Shown here: piece after piece, positions 29,213 to 36,186 of the stretch
How the letters are laid out: the number at the start of each line of letters is the position of its first letter
Position numbering within the stretch: the stretch's first letter is position 1
Source of the DNA: Microbacterium caowuchunii
Lineage (GTDB): Bacteria; Actinomycetota; Actinomycetes; Actinomycetales; Microbacteriaceae
Assembly (NCBI RefSeq): GCF_008727755.1
Contig: NZ_CP044231.1
Span: forward strand, 682,001-746,000
DNA length: 64,000 nt
Direction of reading: 5' to 3'
Position numbers and translations under genes: made by a program
Notes under the pieces: model-generated
Seen by the model: the letters and a program-made list of their open reading frames with translations, nothing else
The model's database searches: none
Told to the model about the DNA's origin: nothing

Positions 29213-29281
29213 GTGATGAGGCTACGTCCTCCGTGATCATCAGGACCAGTGAGGAATCCTGTCCGGTCGTAAGCTGAGCTT
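29213..29281. promoter_or_regulatory. Divergent lysE/lysG control region with two leaderless promoters
   Basis: Only 69 bases separate the two starts. lysE has its -10 box at 29219-29224 (TAGCCT, minus strand) and the regulator at 29270-29275 (TAAGCT, plus strand), each six bases from the start codon. TAAGCT-G-AGCTTA at 29270-29282 is a perfect palindrome over the regulator start and could be an autoregulatory site. Confidence 0.6.
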
Positions 29282-30202
29282 ATGCGCGACATCCCGATGG
29301 AGCTGGCCGAGACCCTGGCAGCCGTCGTCGACACGGGAACGATGGATGCCGCCGCGCGACGGCTGCACATCACCCCATCCGCCGTGAGTCAGCGCATCCG
29401 CACGCTCGAGGACCGTCTCGGCCGTGTCCTGCTGGTCCGCGCGAAACCCGCACGGCCCACGGACGCCGGTGCCCGTGTCGTGCGCCTGGCACGGCAGTAC
29501 TCGGTGCTCGCACACGATGCCCTCGCCGATCTGGGTGCGGGCGCGTCCGGGGAGGAGGGAGGCAGGAGGGTCTCCATCCCGCTGGCGGTCAACGCCGACT
29601 CGATGGCGACGTGGATGCTGCCCGCGCTGGCGACCGTCGCGGACTCCCACGGCGTCGTCTTCGACCTGCACAGCCATGACCAGGACCACACCGCCGCGCT
29701 CCTCGAAGAGGGCGAAGTCATGGCGGCGGTGACCTCGCAGGAGGACCCCGTGCCCGGGTGCCGGGTCAGTCCGCTCGGCGTCATGCGTTACGAGGCCGTC
29801 GCGACGCCGGAGCTGGCGGAGCGGATGCGGGCGGATCCGACCGCGGTGCCGGTCGTGGACTTCGATCGCCGGGACGAACTGCAGACGCGGTGGTTGCGGG
29901 CGCGGGGCGTGGACGCGGCCGTCCCCGCCCGGCACCGGGTCCCCGGCTCCCACGACTTCGCTCAGGCGCTCGTCGCGGGTCTGGGCTGGGGGATGCTGCC
30001 GGAACCGCAGTCCGCCGAACCGCTCGGGAACGGACGGCTCGTGCGACTGGGCGGCGACCCGGTGGACGTGCCGCTGTACTGGCAGCAGTGGAACCTCGAA
30101 TCCGCCGTGCTCACGGCGGTGGGCGCGGAGCTCGGGAAGGAGGCGCGGCGGAGGCTGCGTCCCCCGCGCGGGGAACGCCGCCGACCGGACGCCGGCCGGT
30201 AG
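29282..30202 (+). CDS. lysG: LysR family regulator of LysG/ArgP type
   Basis: 306 residues. The N-terminal helix-turn-helix is clear: LAAVVDTGTMDAAARRLHIT with PSAVSQRIRTLEDRLGRVLL (about 12-52). The effector domain has the ArgP/LysG-style CRVSPLGVMRYEAVATPEL. LysG activates lysE when lysine, arginine or histidine accumulate. The gene is divergent from lysE, the classical arrangement. Confidence 0.9.
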   Translation: MRDIPMELAETLAAVVDTGTMDAAARRLHITPSAVSQRIRTLEDRLGRVLLVRAKPARPTDAGARVVRLARQYSVLAHDALADLGAGASGEEGGRRVSIPLAVNADSMATWMLPALATVADSHGVVFDLHSHDQDHTAALLEEGEVMAAVTSQEDPVPGCRVSPLGVMRYEAVATPELAERMRADPTAVPVVDFDRRDELQTRWLRARGVDAAVPARHRVPGSHDFAQALVAGLGWGMLPEPQSAEPLGNGRLVRLGGDPVDVPLYWQQWNLESAVLTAVGAELGKEARRRLRPPRGERRRPDAGR

Positions 30203-30226
30203 ACCGGCGGGGCTACAGGCCGGCGG

Positions 30227-30739
30227 TCACTCCGGCGCGGGTGTCCCGTTCCGGCGCCGCACGTTGGCGGGCGCGACGTCCTCGAGCAGCGTGTGCAGCA
30301 GGGTGGCGAGCGTCTCGATGTCCTCGACCGGCCAGTGCGCGAGCGCGCTGATGAGCCCGTCCTCCTGGGGCCCACGGGCGAACGCGAGGCGCTGCAGGCC
30401 GAACGGGGTCGGCGAGAGCAGGCTGGAGCGGCGGTCGGTCGGGTCCGGTGCGCGCACGATGAGGCCGAGCTCCTCGAGCTCGCGCACGGTGCGGCTGAGC
30501 TGGCCCTTGTCGAGCATGAGGTGCTCGGCGAGGGCGGCCTGGGTGACGGACTCGCGACGCACGATCGTCGTGAAGATCTTGTACGCCGCGGGGAGCATCC
30601 CCGGGCTGACACGTCCGGCGTTCTCCGCCACCATCGCGCGGAAGTGCACGATGAGTTCGCTGAACTCGGCCTCGAGGGCGCGCACCGCCTGGATGCGCGC
30701 CTCCCGTGCCGTGTCCGCTCCTGCGGTGTCGGTGGTCAT
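30227..30739 (-). CDS. MarR family transcriptional regulator
   Basis: 170 residues. A winged helix is seen: VTQAALAEHLMLDKGQLSRT, VRELEELGLIVRAPDPTDRRSSLLSPT. It lies ten bases after the MFS efflux gene on the same strand, so pump and regulator share one transcript. Three TTGA-N6-TCAA sites upstream of the pump are its likely operators, so it should repress both genes and itself. ATG 30739 has GAGGGA upstream; an upstream in-frame ATG would overlap the pump gene. Confidence 0.88.
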   Translation of the reverse strand: MTTDTAGADTAREARIQAVRALEAEFSELIVHFRAMVAENAGRVSPGMLPAAYKIFTTIVRRESVTQAALAEHLMLDKGQLSRTVRELEELGLIVRAPDPTDRRSSLLSPTPFGLQRLAFARGPQEDGLISALAHWPVEDIETLATLLHTLLEDVAPANVRRRNGTPAPE

Positions 30740-30749
30740 CGCCCGTCCC

Positions 30750-32465
30750 TCAGTCGCCCCGGGACCCGGAGGGAGCGGGTTCGTCCCCATCCGGCCGGTT
30801 CCCATCGGCCGTGGGGATGGATCCCGTCGCGGCGAGGGTCTGCATGGCCTGCGGCACCGAGACGGTGGCCAGGTCGGCCTCCCCGGCGGCGAGCCGCTCG
30901 CTCGTGGTCATGGAGGTGAGCGCGATGTTGGGCAGGAAGATGATCGCGATGAGACTCAGCACGGCGAAAGGCACCGCGATGAGGAACGAACGCGAGATCC
31001 CGTTCGCGTAGATGTCCTCGAAGACCACGCGCAATACCTCGGGCATCGCCGAGACCTGGGGGAGGGTACCGCTCTCCAGCTGCGCCACCCAGACCTGCGC
31101 CTGGTCGCCCAGGGTCCCGAGCGCGGCGGCGATGTCGTCCGTGCGGTCGGCGACGAGCTCGGTGACCCGCGTGGCGAGTGCCGCACCCATCACCGAGACG
31201 CCGATCGTGCCGCCGAGGCTGCGGAAGAACGTCACACCCGAGCTCGCGACGCCGATCTCGGTCGGTTTCGACGTGTTCTGCACCACCAGGACGAGGTTCT
31301 GCATCGTCATCCCGACGCCCGCTCCGAGGAGGAACATGTAGAGCGAGACGAGCGCGAAGTTCGTGTCGTAGTGGATGGTGGACAGCATCGACGAACCCGC
31401 GATGAGCATGACGCTGCCGACGATGAGGTACGGCTTCCAGATCCCGTGACGGGTGATCAGCCCACCGACGACGATGGACGAGATCAGCAGACCGCCGATC
31501 ATCGGGATCGTCATCAGCCCGGCCTCGGTGGGGGTCGCGCCCCGGGCGAGCTGCATGTACTGGCTCAGGTAGACGGATGCGCCGAACATGGCGATGCCCG
31601 TGGCGATCGACGCGATCACCGAGAGGGTGAACGTGCGGTTGCGGAACAGGGTGAGGGGGATGAGCGGCTCGCTCACGCGCAGCTCCACCACGACGAACAG
31701 GATCGCTCCGACGATCGCTCCGCCGAGCATCAGCGCCGTCTCGATACCCCACCATTCGAAGGTGTCACCGGCGAGGCTGATCCAGATGAGCAGCAGCGAC
31801 ACGGCCACCAAGAGCAGGACGATGCCGATGTAGTCGATCGACACCTTGCGCTTGGCGTGGGCCGGCAGCTTCAGCGTCCGCTGCACGATGATGAGCGCCG
31901 CGACGGCGAAAGGCAGTGCCACGAAGAAGTTCCAGCGCCATCCCCAGGCGTCCGTGATGAGTCCGCCGAGGAGCGGTCCGCCCACGGTGGCGACGGCCAT
32001 GACGGCGCCGAACAGTCCCATGTACTTGCCGCGCTCCCGCGGGCTCAGGATGTCCGCCATCAGGACCTGGCTGAGGGCGGCCAGGCCACCGGCGCCGATG
32101 CCCTGCACGGCGCGGAAGGCGATGAGCGTGGTCGGGTCCTGCGCGAATCCCGCTGCGGCAGTGGCCAGCACGAAGATGATGATCGCGAGCTGGTAGAGCA
32201 GCTTGCGATTGACGAGGTCGGCGAGTTTGCCCCAGACCGGGGTGGAGATGGCCGTGGTCAGAAGGGTGGCGGTGACCACCCAGGTGAAGGTGCCCTGGTC
32301 GCCCCCCAGATCGTGCACGATGACCGGGAGCGACGTCGAGACGACCGTCGAGGCGAGCATCGAGACGAACATCCCGAGGATCAGTCCGGAGAGCGCCTCG
32401 AGGACGCGTCTGCGGCTCCGGGGTGCGGTTGCGGAGCCGTCCGGGGAGGGGGGAGTGGCTGTCAT
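30750..32465 (-). CDS. MFS multidrug exporter, DHA2 (14-TM, EmrB/QacA type)
   Basis: 571 residues with about fourteen membrane segments. Motif A-like GKLADLVNRKLLYQ near 75, motif C region GPLLGGLITDAWGWRWNFFVALPF near 148 with the typical antiporter G-P pattern, and an acidic first membrane segment region LGMFVSMLASTVVSTSLPVI. It exports hydrophobic drugs or similar compounds using the proton gradient. ATG 32465 is preferred to the earlier in-frame codon at 32495. It is first in a pump-marR operon. Confidence 0.9.
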   Translation of the reverse strand: MTATPPSPDGSATAPRSRRRVLEALSGLILGMFVSMLASTVVSTSLPVIVHDLGGDQGTFTWVVTATLLTTAISTPVWGKLADLVNRKLLYQLAIIIFVLATAAAGFAQDPTTLIAFRAVQGIGAGGLAALSQVLMADILSPRERGKYMGLFGAVMAVATVGGPLLGGLITDAWGWRWNFFVALPFAVAALIIVQRTLKLPAHAKRKVSIDYIGIVLLLVAVSLLLIWISLAGDTFEWWGIETALMLGGAIVGAILFVVVELRVSEPLIPLTLFRNRTFTLSVIASIATGIAMFGASVYLSQYMQLARGATPTEAGLMTIPMIGGLLISSIVVGGLITRHGIWKPYLIVGSVMLIAGSSMLSTIHYDTNFALVSLYMFLLGAGVGMTMQNLVLVVQNTSKPTEIGVASSGVTFFRSLGGTIGVSVMGAALATRVTELVADRTDDIAAALGTLGDQAQVWVAQLESGTLPQVSAMPEVLRVVFEDIYANGISRSFLIAVPFAVLSLIAIIFLPNIALTSMTTSERLAAGEADLATVSVPQAMQTLAATGSIPTADGNRPDGDEPAPSGSRGD

Positions 32466-32510
32466 GGGAGTCCTTCGCGAGCAGGAGCGCGGCATCGGCG
32501 ACGCGAACGG

Positions 32511-32570
32511 TTGATGCGGATCAATGGTTGAAGCTGGTCAACTATACAGCAACTGGTTGAGTTGGCTCAA
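32511..32570 (-). promoter_or_regulatory. Promoter with three TTGA-N6-TCAA operators for the MFS-marR operon
   Basis: Palindromes TTGA-N6-TCAA occur at 32511-32524, 32528-32541 and 32557-32570. On the minus strand a -35 TTGAGC (32565-32570) and -10 TATAGT (32541-32546) are 18 bases apart. The third site overlaps the -35, the second touches the -10, and the first is just downstream of the expected start point. This is a typical repressor layout, and the neighbouring MarR protein is the natural ligand. Confidence 0.85.
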
Positions 32571-32787
32571 CCATTTGCAGGAAATCTCGTGAGGCAGAAA
32601 CCGCTTCGTCCGGCACCTCTCGGCGCCGCGAGCCGCGTGGCGCCTGGTCGGTTGGGGCGTGCCGCGTGCCGCGTGCCGAGTGGCCCCTGGTCGGTCGGGG
32701 CGGAGTGCCAGGCATGGCGCGGCGGCGGCCCGGTGGCGGAGCGTGGGCGGGTGCGCCCGCGGCTGCTCGGTTGAGCGGTTGGCGCGG
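32571..32787. other. Non-coding stretch with short degenerate repeats
   Basis: Between the efflux promoter and the YqaJ gene. GTGCCGC/GTGCCGC/GTGCCGA occur in tandem near 32660, and CCTGGTCGG-T/C-TGGGGCG-like blocks occur twice (near 32643 and 32685). Open frames here lack start sites and family likeness; I see no gene. Confidence 0.5.
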
Positions 32788-33465
32788 TCAGTCGCTCAGG
32801 GCGAGCGCTCGGAAGGAGGGCCGCGAGGAGGGATCGGTGCGCGGAGCGGGGATGGTCGCGGCGGCGAGCGCATCCGGGCGCCCGCCGGTCGTGCGGTAGT
32901 ACAGCTCGTCGATCAGCTTCGTCGCGAGGCCCACGAGCTTCGCGATCTCGGCCTCGTCCCGGTCTACCCAGGCGCACTTCGGTTCGTCGTCGATCGGCAC
33001 GAAACCGTCGTGCTGCTCCCAGGCGACGAGGGTGCGCTCGGCCCCCAGGACGTGCTGCTGCCACCACACCTGGCGGAGGTAGCCGCGCGGGATCGACCTC
33101 CAGGACTTGTTGGTGGTCTTGATCTCCGCCAGCACGACGCGACCGCCGGCGTCGAGGCCGATTCCGTCGGGGGTGGCCAGGTGGCGCTTCTCCACGACCG
33201 CGTGGAACAGGGAGCTCGAGGGCAGGATGCCGTGCGTCGCGGCGATCCAGGATGCGATCTCCGGCTCCCGACGTCGCCCGTGGTCCGTGAAGGCGTTGCC
33301 GGAGAACCGGGATCCGCCGAGCTTCTGGTCCGCCGCCTTCGCGATGGCGCGTTCACTCGTGAGTGTGGCGACATCCGTGGCGGTGATCCCCCGGGACCGC
33401 GCGCGCAGCCAGGCGACCCGGTCACGGGAGTCCGCGACGATCCGGGCGGCGAGTTCGGGAGTCAC
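32788..33465 (-). CDS. YqaJ-type recombinase exonuclease
   Basis: 225 residues of the lambda-exonuclease-like PD-(D/E)XK family. RRREPEIASWIAATHG, then TPDGIGLDAGGRVVLAEIKTT hold the catalytic Glu, Asp and E-x-K; YLRQVWWQQHVLGAERTLVAW is the conserved helix region. Phage relatives resect DNA ends for single-strand annealing. No annealase or other phage gene lies nearby, so it is a lone chromosomal copy. GTG 33465 is six bases after TAGGCT (plus-strand 33472-33477), a leaderless start. Confidence 0.85.
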   Translation of the reverse strand: MTPELAARIVADSRDRVAWLRARSRGITATDVATLTSERAIAKAADQKLGGSRFSGNAFTDHGRRREPEIASWIAATHGILPSSSLFHAVVEKRHLATPDGIGLDAGGRVVLAEIKTTNKSWRSIPRGYLRQVWWQQHVLGAERTLVAWEQHDGFVPIDDEPKCAWVDRDEAEIAKLVGLATKLIDELYYRTTGGRPDALAAATIPAPRTDPSSRPSFRALALSD

Positions 33466-33478
33466 CCCACGAGCCTAC

Positions 33479-33570
33479 GTCGCACCCCCCGCTCCCCACC
33501 GCCACGACGCGCCCCCGCCCCGCCCCCCGCCCCGCCCCCGCCCCCCCGCCGCCCCGCCCCCGCCCCTTCT
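33479..33570. other. C-rich tract, G-quadruplex-capable on minus strand
   Basis: More than ten runs of four to seven C with single G interruptions (CCCCCGCC-type), so the minus strand has G runs fit for quadruplexes. It lies upstream of the YqaJ start, between its -10 box and palindrome E, and has no coding character. Confidence 0.7.
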
Positions 33571-33580
33571 CTTCACGTCG

Positions 33581-33652
33581 CCCACCCCTTTTCCGCCGAG
33601 CCACCCCTCTCCCCTCCGCAGGAAGAGGGGCGGGTCGCCGAAAGGGGGGTGG
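33581..33652. repeat. Palindromic element E (72 bp), pair with 34758-34830
   Basis: Imperfect hairpin: CCACCCCTTTTCCG-type left arm against CGAAAGGGGGGTGG, and an inner ACCCCTC/GAGGGGC pair. It shares CGCCGAGCCACCCCT and the order of right-arm blocks with the element downstream of 34747, in the same orientation. It lies just after the stop of the AbiEi/DUF559 gene. Confidence 0.75.
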
Positions 33653-33668
33653 ATCGGTGCGGGTGTGG

Positions 33669-34649
33669 TCACCCTCGGCGGGGACGGATGCCGAAGGCGG
33701 CGAGGCGGGTGCGGAGTGCCCCGAGGTCCCGGATGTGGACATCGCCGACGCGTGCCATGCGCCGCTGCGCCACCCCTCTGATCCAGTCCTCGCGCTGCTT
33801 CTCGTCCAGGAGCACCTGCTCGAGGGATCGGCCCGAGCGCAACGCCTCGTCGAGGTACTTCGTCTGTCCGTCGACTTCGCAGAAGGCCTCGACGTCATCC
33901 AGGGCGATGTCGATCCAGTACGAGCCGCCGTGCGGATCGGCCACGGGCACCTGCAAACGGGGTCGCTGGAACCCCAGCCGGACCAGCTGCAGGCGGGCGA
34001 CGCTCTCCAGCGGGAGCTGCGCACGTCCGTCGCTGAGAGCGAGGACTTCGCGTGCTCGGCGGATGCCGCGCACCGCGCGAGCCGTCGTCCGTCGTTCGAG
34101 GTCCGCCTTCAGCGTGTCCGCCCGGTCGTCGTCGAACGCCCGCGGATCCCCGCCGACGCTCGCGAGCGCTGCGTCGGCCGAGGCCAGCCCGGCCTCTGCG
34201 GGCAGCATCCGTGCGAGATCGTAGACCGTGCGCGTGAGCGAGGTGCAGCGGAGGCCGTGCCGCTCGGCGATGTCCTCGTCAGGCACGCCGCCCTCGTGCC
34301 GGAGCACGTCCGGTGTGCTGTGCCGGTCGACGTTCCGGCTGTACACGTGCACGCGTCGGGGTGTGACGCGGTAGAGGGGCAGGCCCCACAGGCACGCCGC
34401 TGAGACGAGGCAGAACAGGGGGTCCGAGCCGCGAGCGGACAGCGAGACGGCGAGGACGTGAGCGAGGTGACGGGATTCGGGCCAGAGCTCCTGCCAGAGC
34501 GCGCCGCGGAGATACCAGCCACGATGCACCCGGACGAGGGATCCGGCGGCGACGTCGCGGCCGACTGCTCTGTCCGAGATGCCCGCCGCGCTCAGTTCCT
34601 CAGCCGACCGCAGCTCGCCGCGGAGCTCCTCCGCCCCTGCCTGTCTCAT
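33669..34649 (-). CDS. AbiEi-like winged helix with DUF559/Vsr-like nuclease domain
   Basis: 326 residues. N-terminus: ELSAAGISDRAVGRDVAAGS with LVRVHRGWYL, a winged-helix pattern of AbiEi-type proteins. Middle: CTSLTRTVYDLARMLP. C-terminus: PLESVARLQLVRLGFQRPRL, WIDIALDD, FCEVDGQTKYLDEA and EKQREDWIR, giving the acidic residues of the Vsr-like nuclease fold. It has the same domain order as the gene ending near 3210-4101. ATG 34649 is chosen; the frame is open to 34781 but runs through palindrome F. No AbiEii toxin gene is adjacent. Function unknown. Confidence 0.75.
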   Translation of the reverse strand: MRQAGAEELRGELRSAEELSAAGISDRAVGRDVAAGSLVRVHRGWYLRGALWQELWPESRHLAHVLAVSLSARGSDPLFCLVSAACLWGLPLYRVTPRRVHVYSRNVDRHSTPDVLRHEGGVPDEDIAERHGLRCTSLTRTVYDLARMLPAEAGLASADAALASVGGDPRAFDDDRADTLKADLERRTTARAVRGIRRAREVLALSDGRAQLPLESVARLQLVRLGFQRPRLQVPVADPHGGSYWIDIALDDVEAFCEVDGQTKYLDEALRSGRSLEQVLLDEKQREDWIRGVAQRRMARVGDVHIRDLGALRTRLAAFGIRPRRG

Positions 34650-34746
34650 CCCCGCAGCATCCCCCGCCCCCTCACCCGGCCTCTCCCGCCTCCCCGCATC
34701 CGTGTCCCCCCACCCCGCCCCCTCGCCCTGGGGAGGAGGCGTCCAC

Positions 34747-34841
34747 CCCTCCGCCGACCCACCCCCCTCTCGCCGAGCCACCCCTGCAGCTGCGGCGGGT
34801 AGAGGGGTGGGGCGCCGCGAAGGGGGTGGGTCGGCGGAGGG
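34747..34841. repeat. Palindromic element F (95 bp), pair with 33581-33652
   Basis: Perfect 20-bp arms at 34747-34766 and 34822-34841, plus inner CCACCCCT (34778-34785) and AGGGGTGG (34803-34810) and a GCAGCTGC centre. The core 34758-34830 (73 bases) aligns with element E. It lies between the start of the AbiEi/DUF559 gene and the rplJ promoter. Confidence 0.85.
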
Positions 34842-34843
34842 AT

Positions 34844-34873
34844 TTGGGGAAAGGGGGGAGGGAGACGTATGCT
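34844..34873 (+). promoter_or_regulatory. Promoter of rplJ-rplL
   Basis: TTGGGG (34844-34849) and TATGCT (34868-34873) are 18 bases apart, a fair sigma-A promoter. Transcription would start near 34880, giving the L10 leader. Confidence 0.55.
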
Positions 34874-34879
34874 GGGGGA

Positions 34880-35019
34880 AGCCGAAGACCGCTGGTCATC
34901 GTCGTGCGTGTGAACGCATGATGACCGAAGCACTGCGATAGCAGGGGCCCGCGCAGGTGTACGAAGGATACTTCCCGAAGAATCCAGCTCCGTGCGCTTG
35001 CGCCGGAGCTTTTTTGTTT
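34880..35019 (+). ncRNA. Ribosomal protein L10 leader with attenuator
   Basis: The 5' leader of rplJ contains AGACCGCTGGT and GCAGGGGCCCGCGCAGGTGT segments like those of actinobacterial L10 leaders, and ends in a hairpin AGCTCCG (34986-34992)/CGGAGCT (35004-35010) followed by TTTTTTGTTTT. That is the only T-rich terminator in the window. Known L10 leaders bind the L10-L7/L12 complex and lower operon expression; the hairpin fits premature termination. Confidence 0.7.
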
Positions 35020-35086
35020 TCCCAGAGCTGGATCGACAGCCGGCGCCCGCCTCCGCGGAGCGCCTCGTACATACCAAGGAGTGACC

Positions 35087-35575
35087 ATGGCGCAGAAGGA
35101 TGCATCGGTCGCCGAGCTCACGAAGAACTTCGAGGACTCGAACGCCGTCCTGCTGACCGAGTACCGCGGTCTGACGGTTGCGCAGCTCAAGGAGCTGCGT
35201 AACAGCATCCGTCAGGACGCGCAGTACGCCGTGGTGAAGAACACGCTGACCAAGATCGCCGCGAACAACGCGGGGATCACGGCACTCGACGAGGACCTCA
35301 AGGGTCCGTCGGCTGTCGCGTTCGTGCACGGCGACTTCGTCGCCACCGCGAAGGCCCTGCGTGACTTCGCCAAGGCCAACCCGCTTCTCGTGATCAAGGG
35401 CGGCATCTTCGAGGGCAACGCCCTGAGTGCCGACGAGGTCAACAAGTACGCCTCGCTCGAGAGCCGTGAGGTTCTGCTTGCGAAGGCTGCGGGCATGATG
35501 AAGGCGACGATGGGCAAGGCTGCGGCCACCATCGACGCGCTTCGCGAAAAGCTGGAGACCGCTGAGGCCGCGTAA
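35087..35575 (+). CDS. rplJ: 50S ribosomal protein L10
   Basis: 162 residues. [20 protein letters not shown] and [18 protein letters not shown] are conserved; the C-terminal helix EKLETAEAA binds L7/L12 dimers. AAGGAG (35076-35081) is five bases before ATG 35087, which decides it over the in-frame GTG at 35081. It forms an operon with rplL 50 bases downstream. Confidence 0.97.
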   Translation: MAQKDASVAELTKNFEDSNAVLLTEYRGLTVAQLKELRNSIRQDAQYAVVKNTLTKIAANNAGITALDEDLKGPSAVAFVHGDFVATAKALRDFAKANPLLVIKGGIFEGNALSADEVNKYASLESREVLLAKAAGMMKATMGKAAATIDALREKLETAEAA

Positions 35576-35625
35576 GCGACCGGCGGCTTTCTTTCCCACA
35601 CACCCCATCTATTAGGAGATACATC

Positions 35626-36006
35626 ATGGCGAAGCTCACCACTGAGGAGCTGCTCGAGCAGTTTGCCGGCCTGACCCTCGTCGAGCTCAGCGAGTTCGTG
35701 AAGGCGTTCGAGGAGAAGTTCGACGTCACCGCTGCTGCTCCCGTCGCCGTTGCCGGCGCCGGCGGCGGCGCTGCTGCTGAAGAGGTCGAGGAGAAGGACT
35801 CCTTTGACGTCATCCTCGAGGCTGCTGGCGACAAGAAGATCCAGGTCATCAAGACGGTCCGCGAGCTCACCTCGCTGGGCCTCGGCGAGGCCAAGGCCGT
35901 CGTCGACGGTGCCCCCAAGGCCGTCCTCGAAGGCGCCAACAAGGAGACCGCCGAGAAGGCCAAGGCCGCTCTCGAAGAGGCCGGCGCTACCGTCACCCTC
36001 AAGTAA
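35626..36006 (+). CDS. rplL: 50S ribosomal protein L7/L12
   Basis: 126 residues. N-terminal dimerisation domain [20 protein letters not shown], Ala/Gly hinge around 44-55, and C-terminal factor-binding domain [20 protein letters not shown]. It recruits translation GTPases to the ribosome. AGGAGAT lies eight bases before ATG. A strong terminator follows. Confidence 0.97.
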   Translation: MAKLTTEELLEQFAGLTLVELSEFVKAFEEKFDVTAAAPVAVAGAGGGAAAEEVEEKDSFDVILEAAGDKKIQVIKTVRELTSLGLGEAKAVVDGAPKAVLEGANKETAEKAKAALEEAGATVTLK

Positions 36007-36020
36007 GGTCCCTTCCTTCA

Positions 36021-36057
36021 CGAAAGGCCCCGGATGCTTCGGCTCCGGGGCCTTTCG
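36021..36057 (+). terminator. Terminator after rplL
   Basis: CGAAAGGCCCCGGA (36021-36034) and TCCGGGGCCTTTCG (36044-36057) form a perfect 14-bp stem with a nine-base loop. Confidence 0.88.
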
Positions 36058-36186
36058 CGTGCCCGGGCGCACCCCGGGCACGCGGATGAGAGAAGTCTCA
36101 CCAGATCGTCACACTCCCTTAAGCCGCCAGGCGCCCTTCGCTGCGTACTCTCCGAGGAGTCCCCCCAGACACCCCCCAGGAGATCC

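Noticed and set aside
30264..32531. 755-codon plus-strand frame opposite marR and the efflux gene
   Set aside because: Asp/Arg/His-rich shadow frame with no start signal; both minus-strand genes are clear.
32788..33465. Prophage, based on the YqaJ exonuclease
   Set aside because: No integrase, annealase, capsid, terminase or lysis gene is near; the exonuclease is a single gene among housekeeping genes.
33669..34649. Complete AbiE toxin-antitoxin system
   Set aside because: Only an AbiEi-like N-terminus is present; no AbiEii nucleotidyltransferase lies next to this gene or to the one at 3.2-4.1 kb, and both carry a nuclease-like C-terminus instead.
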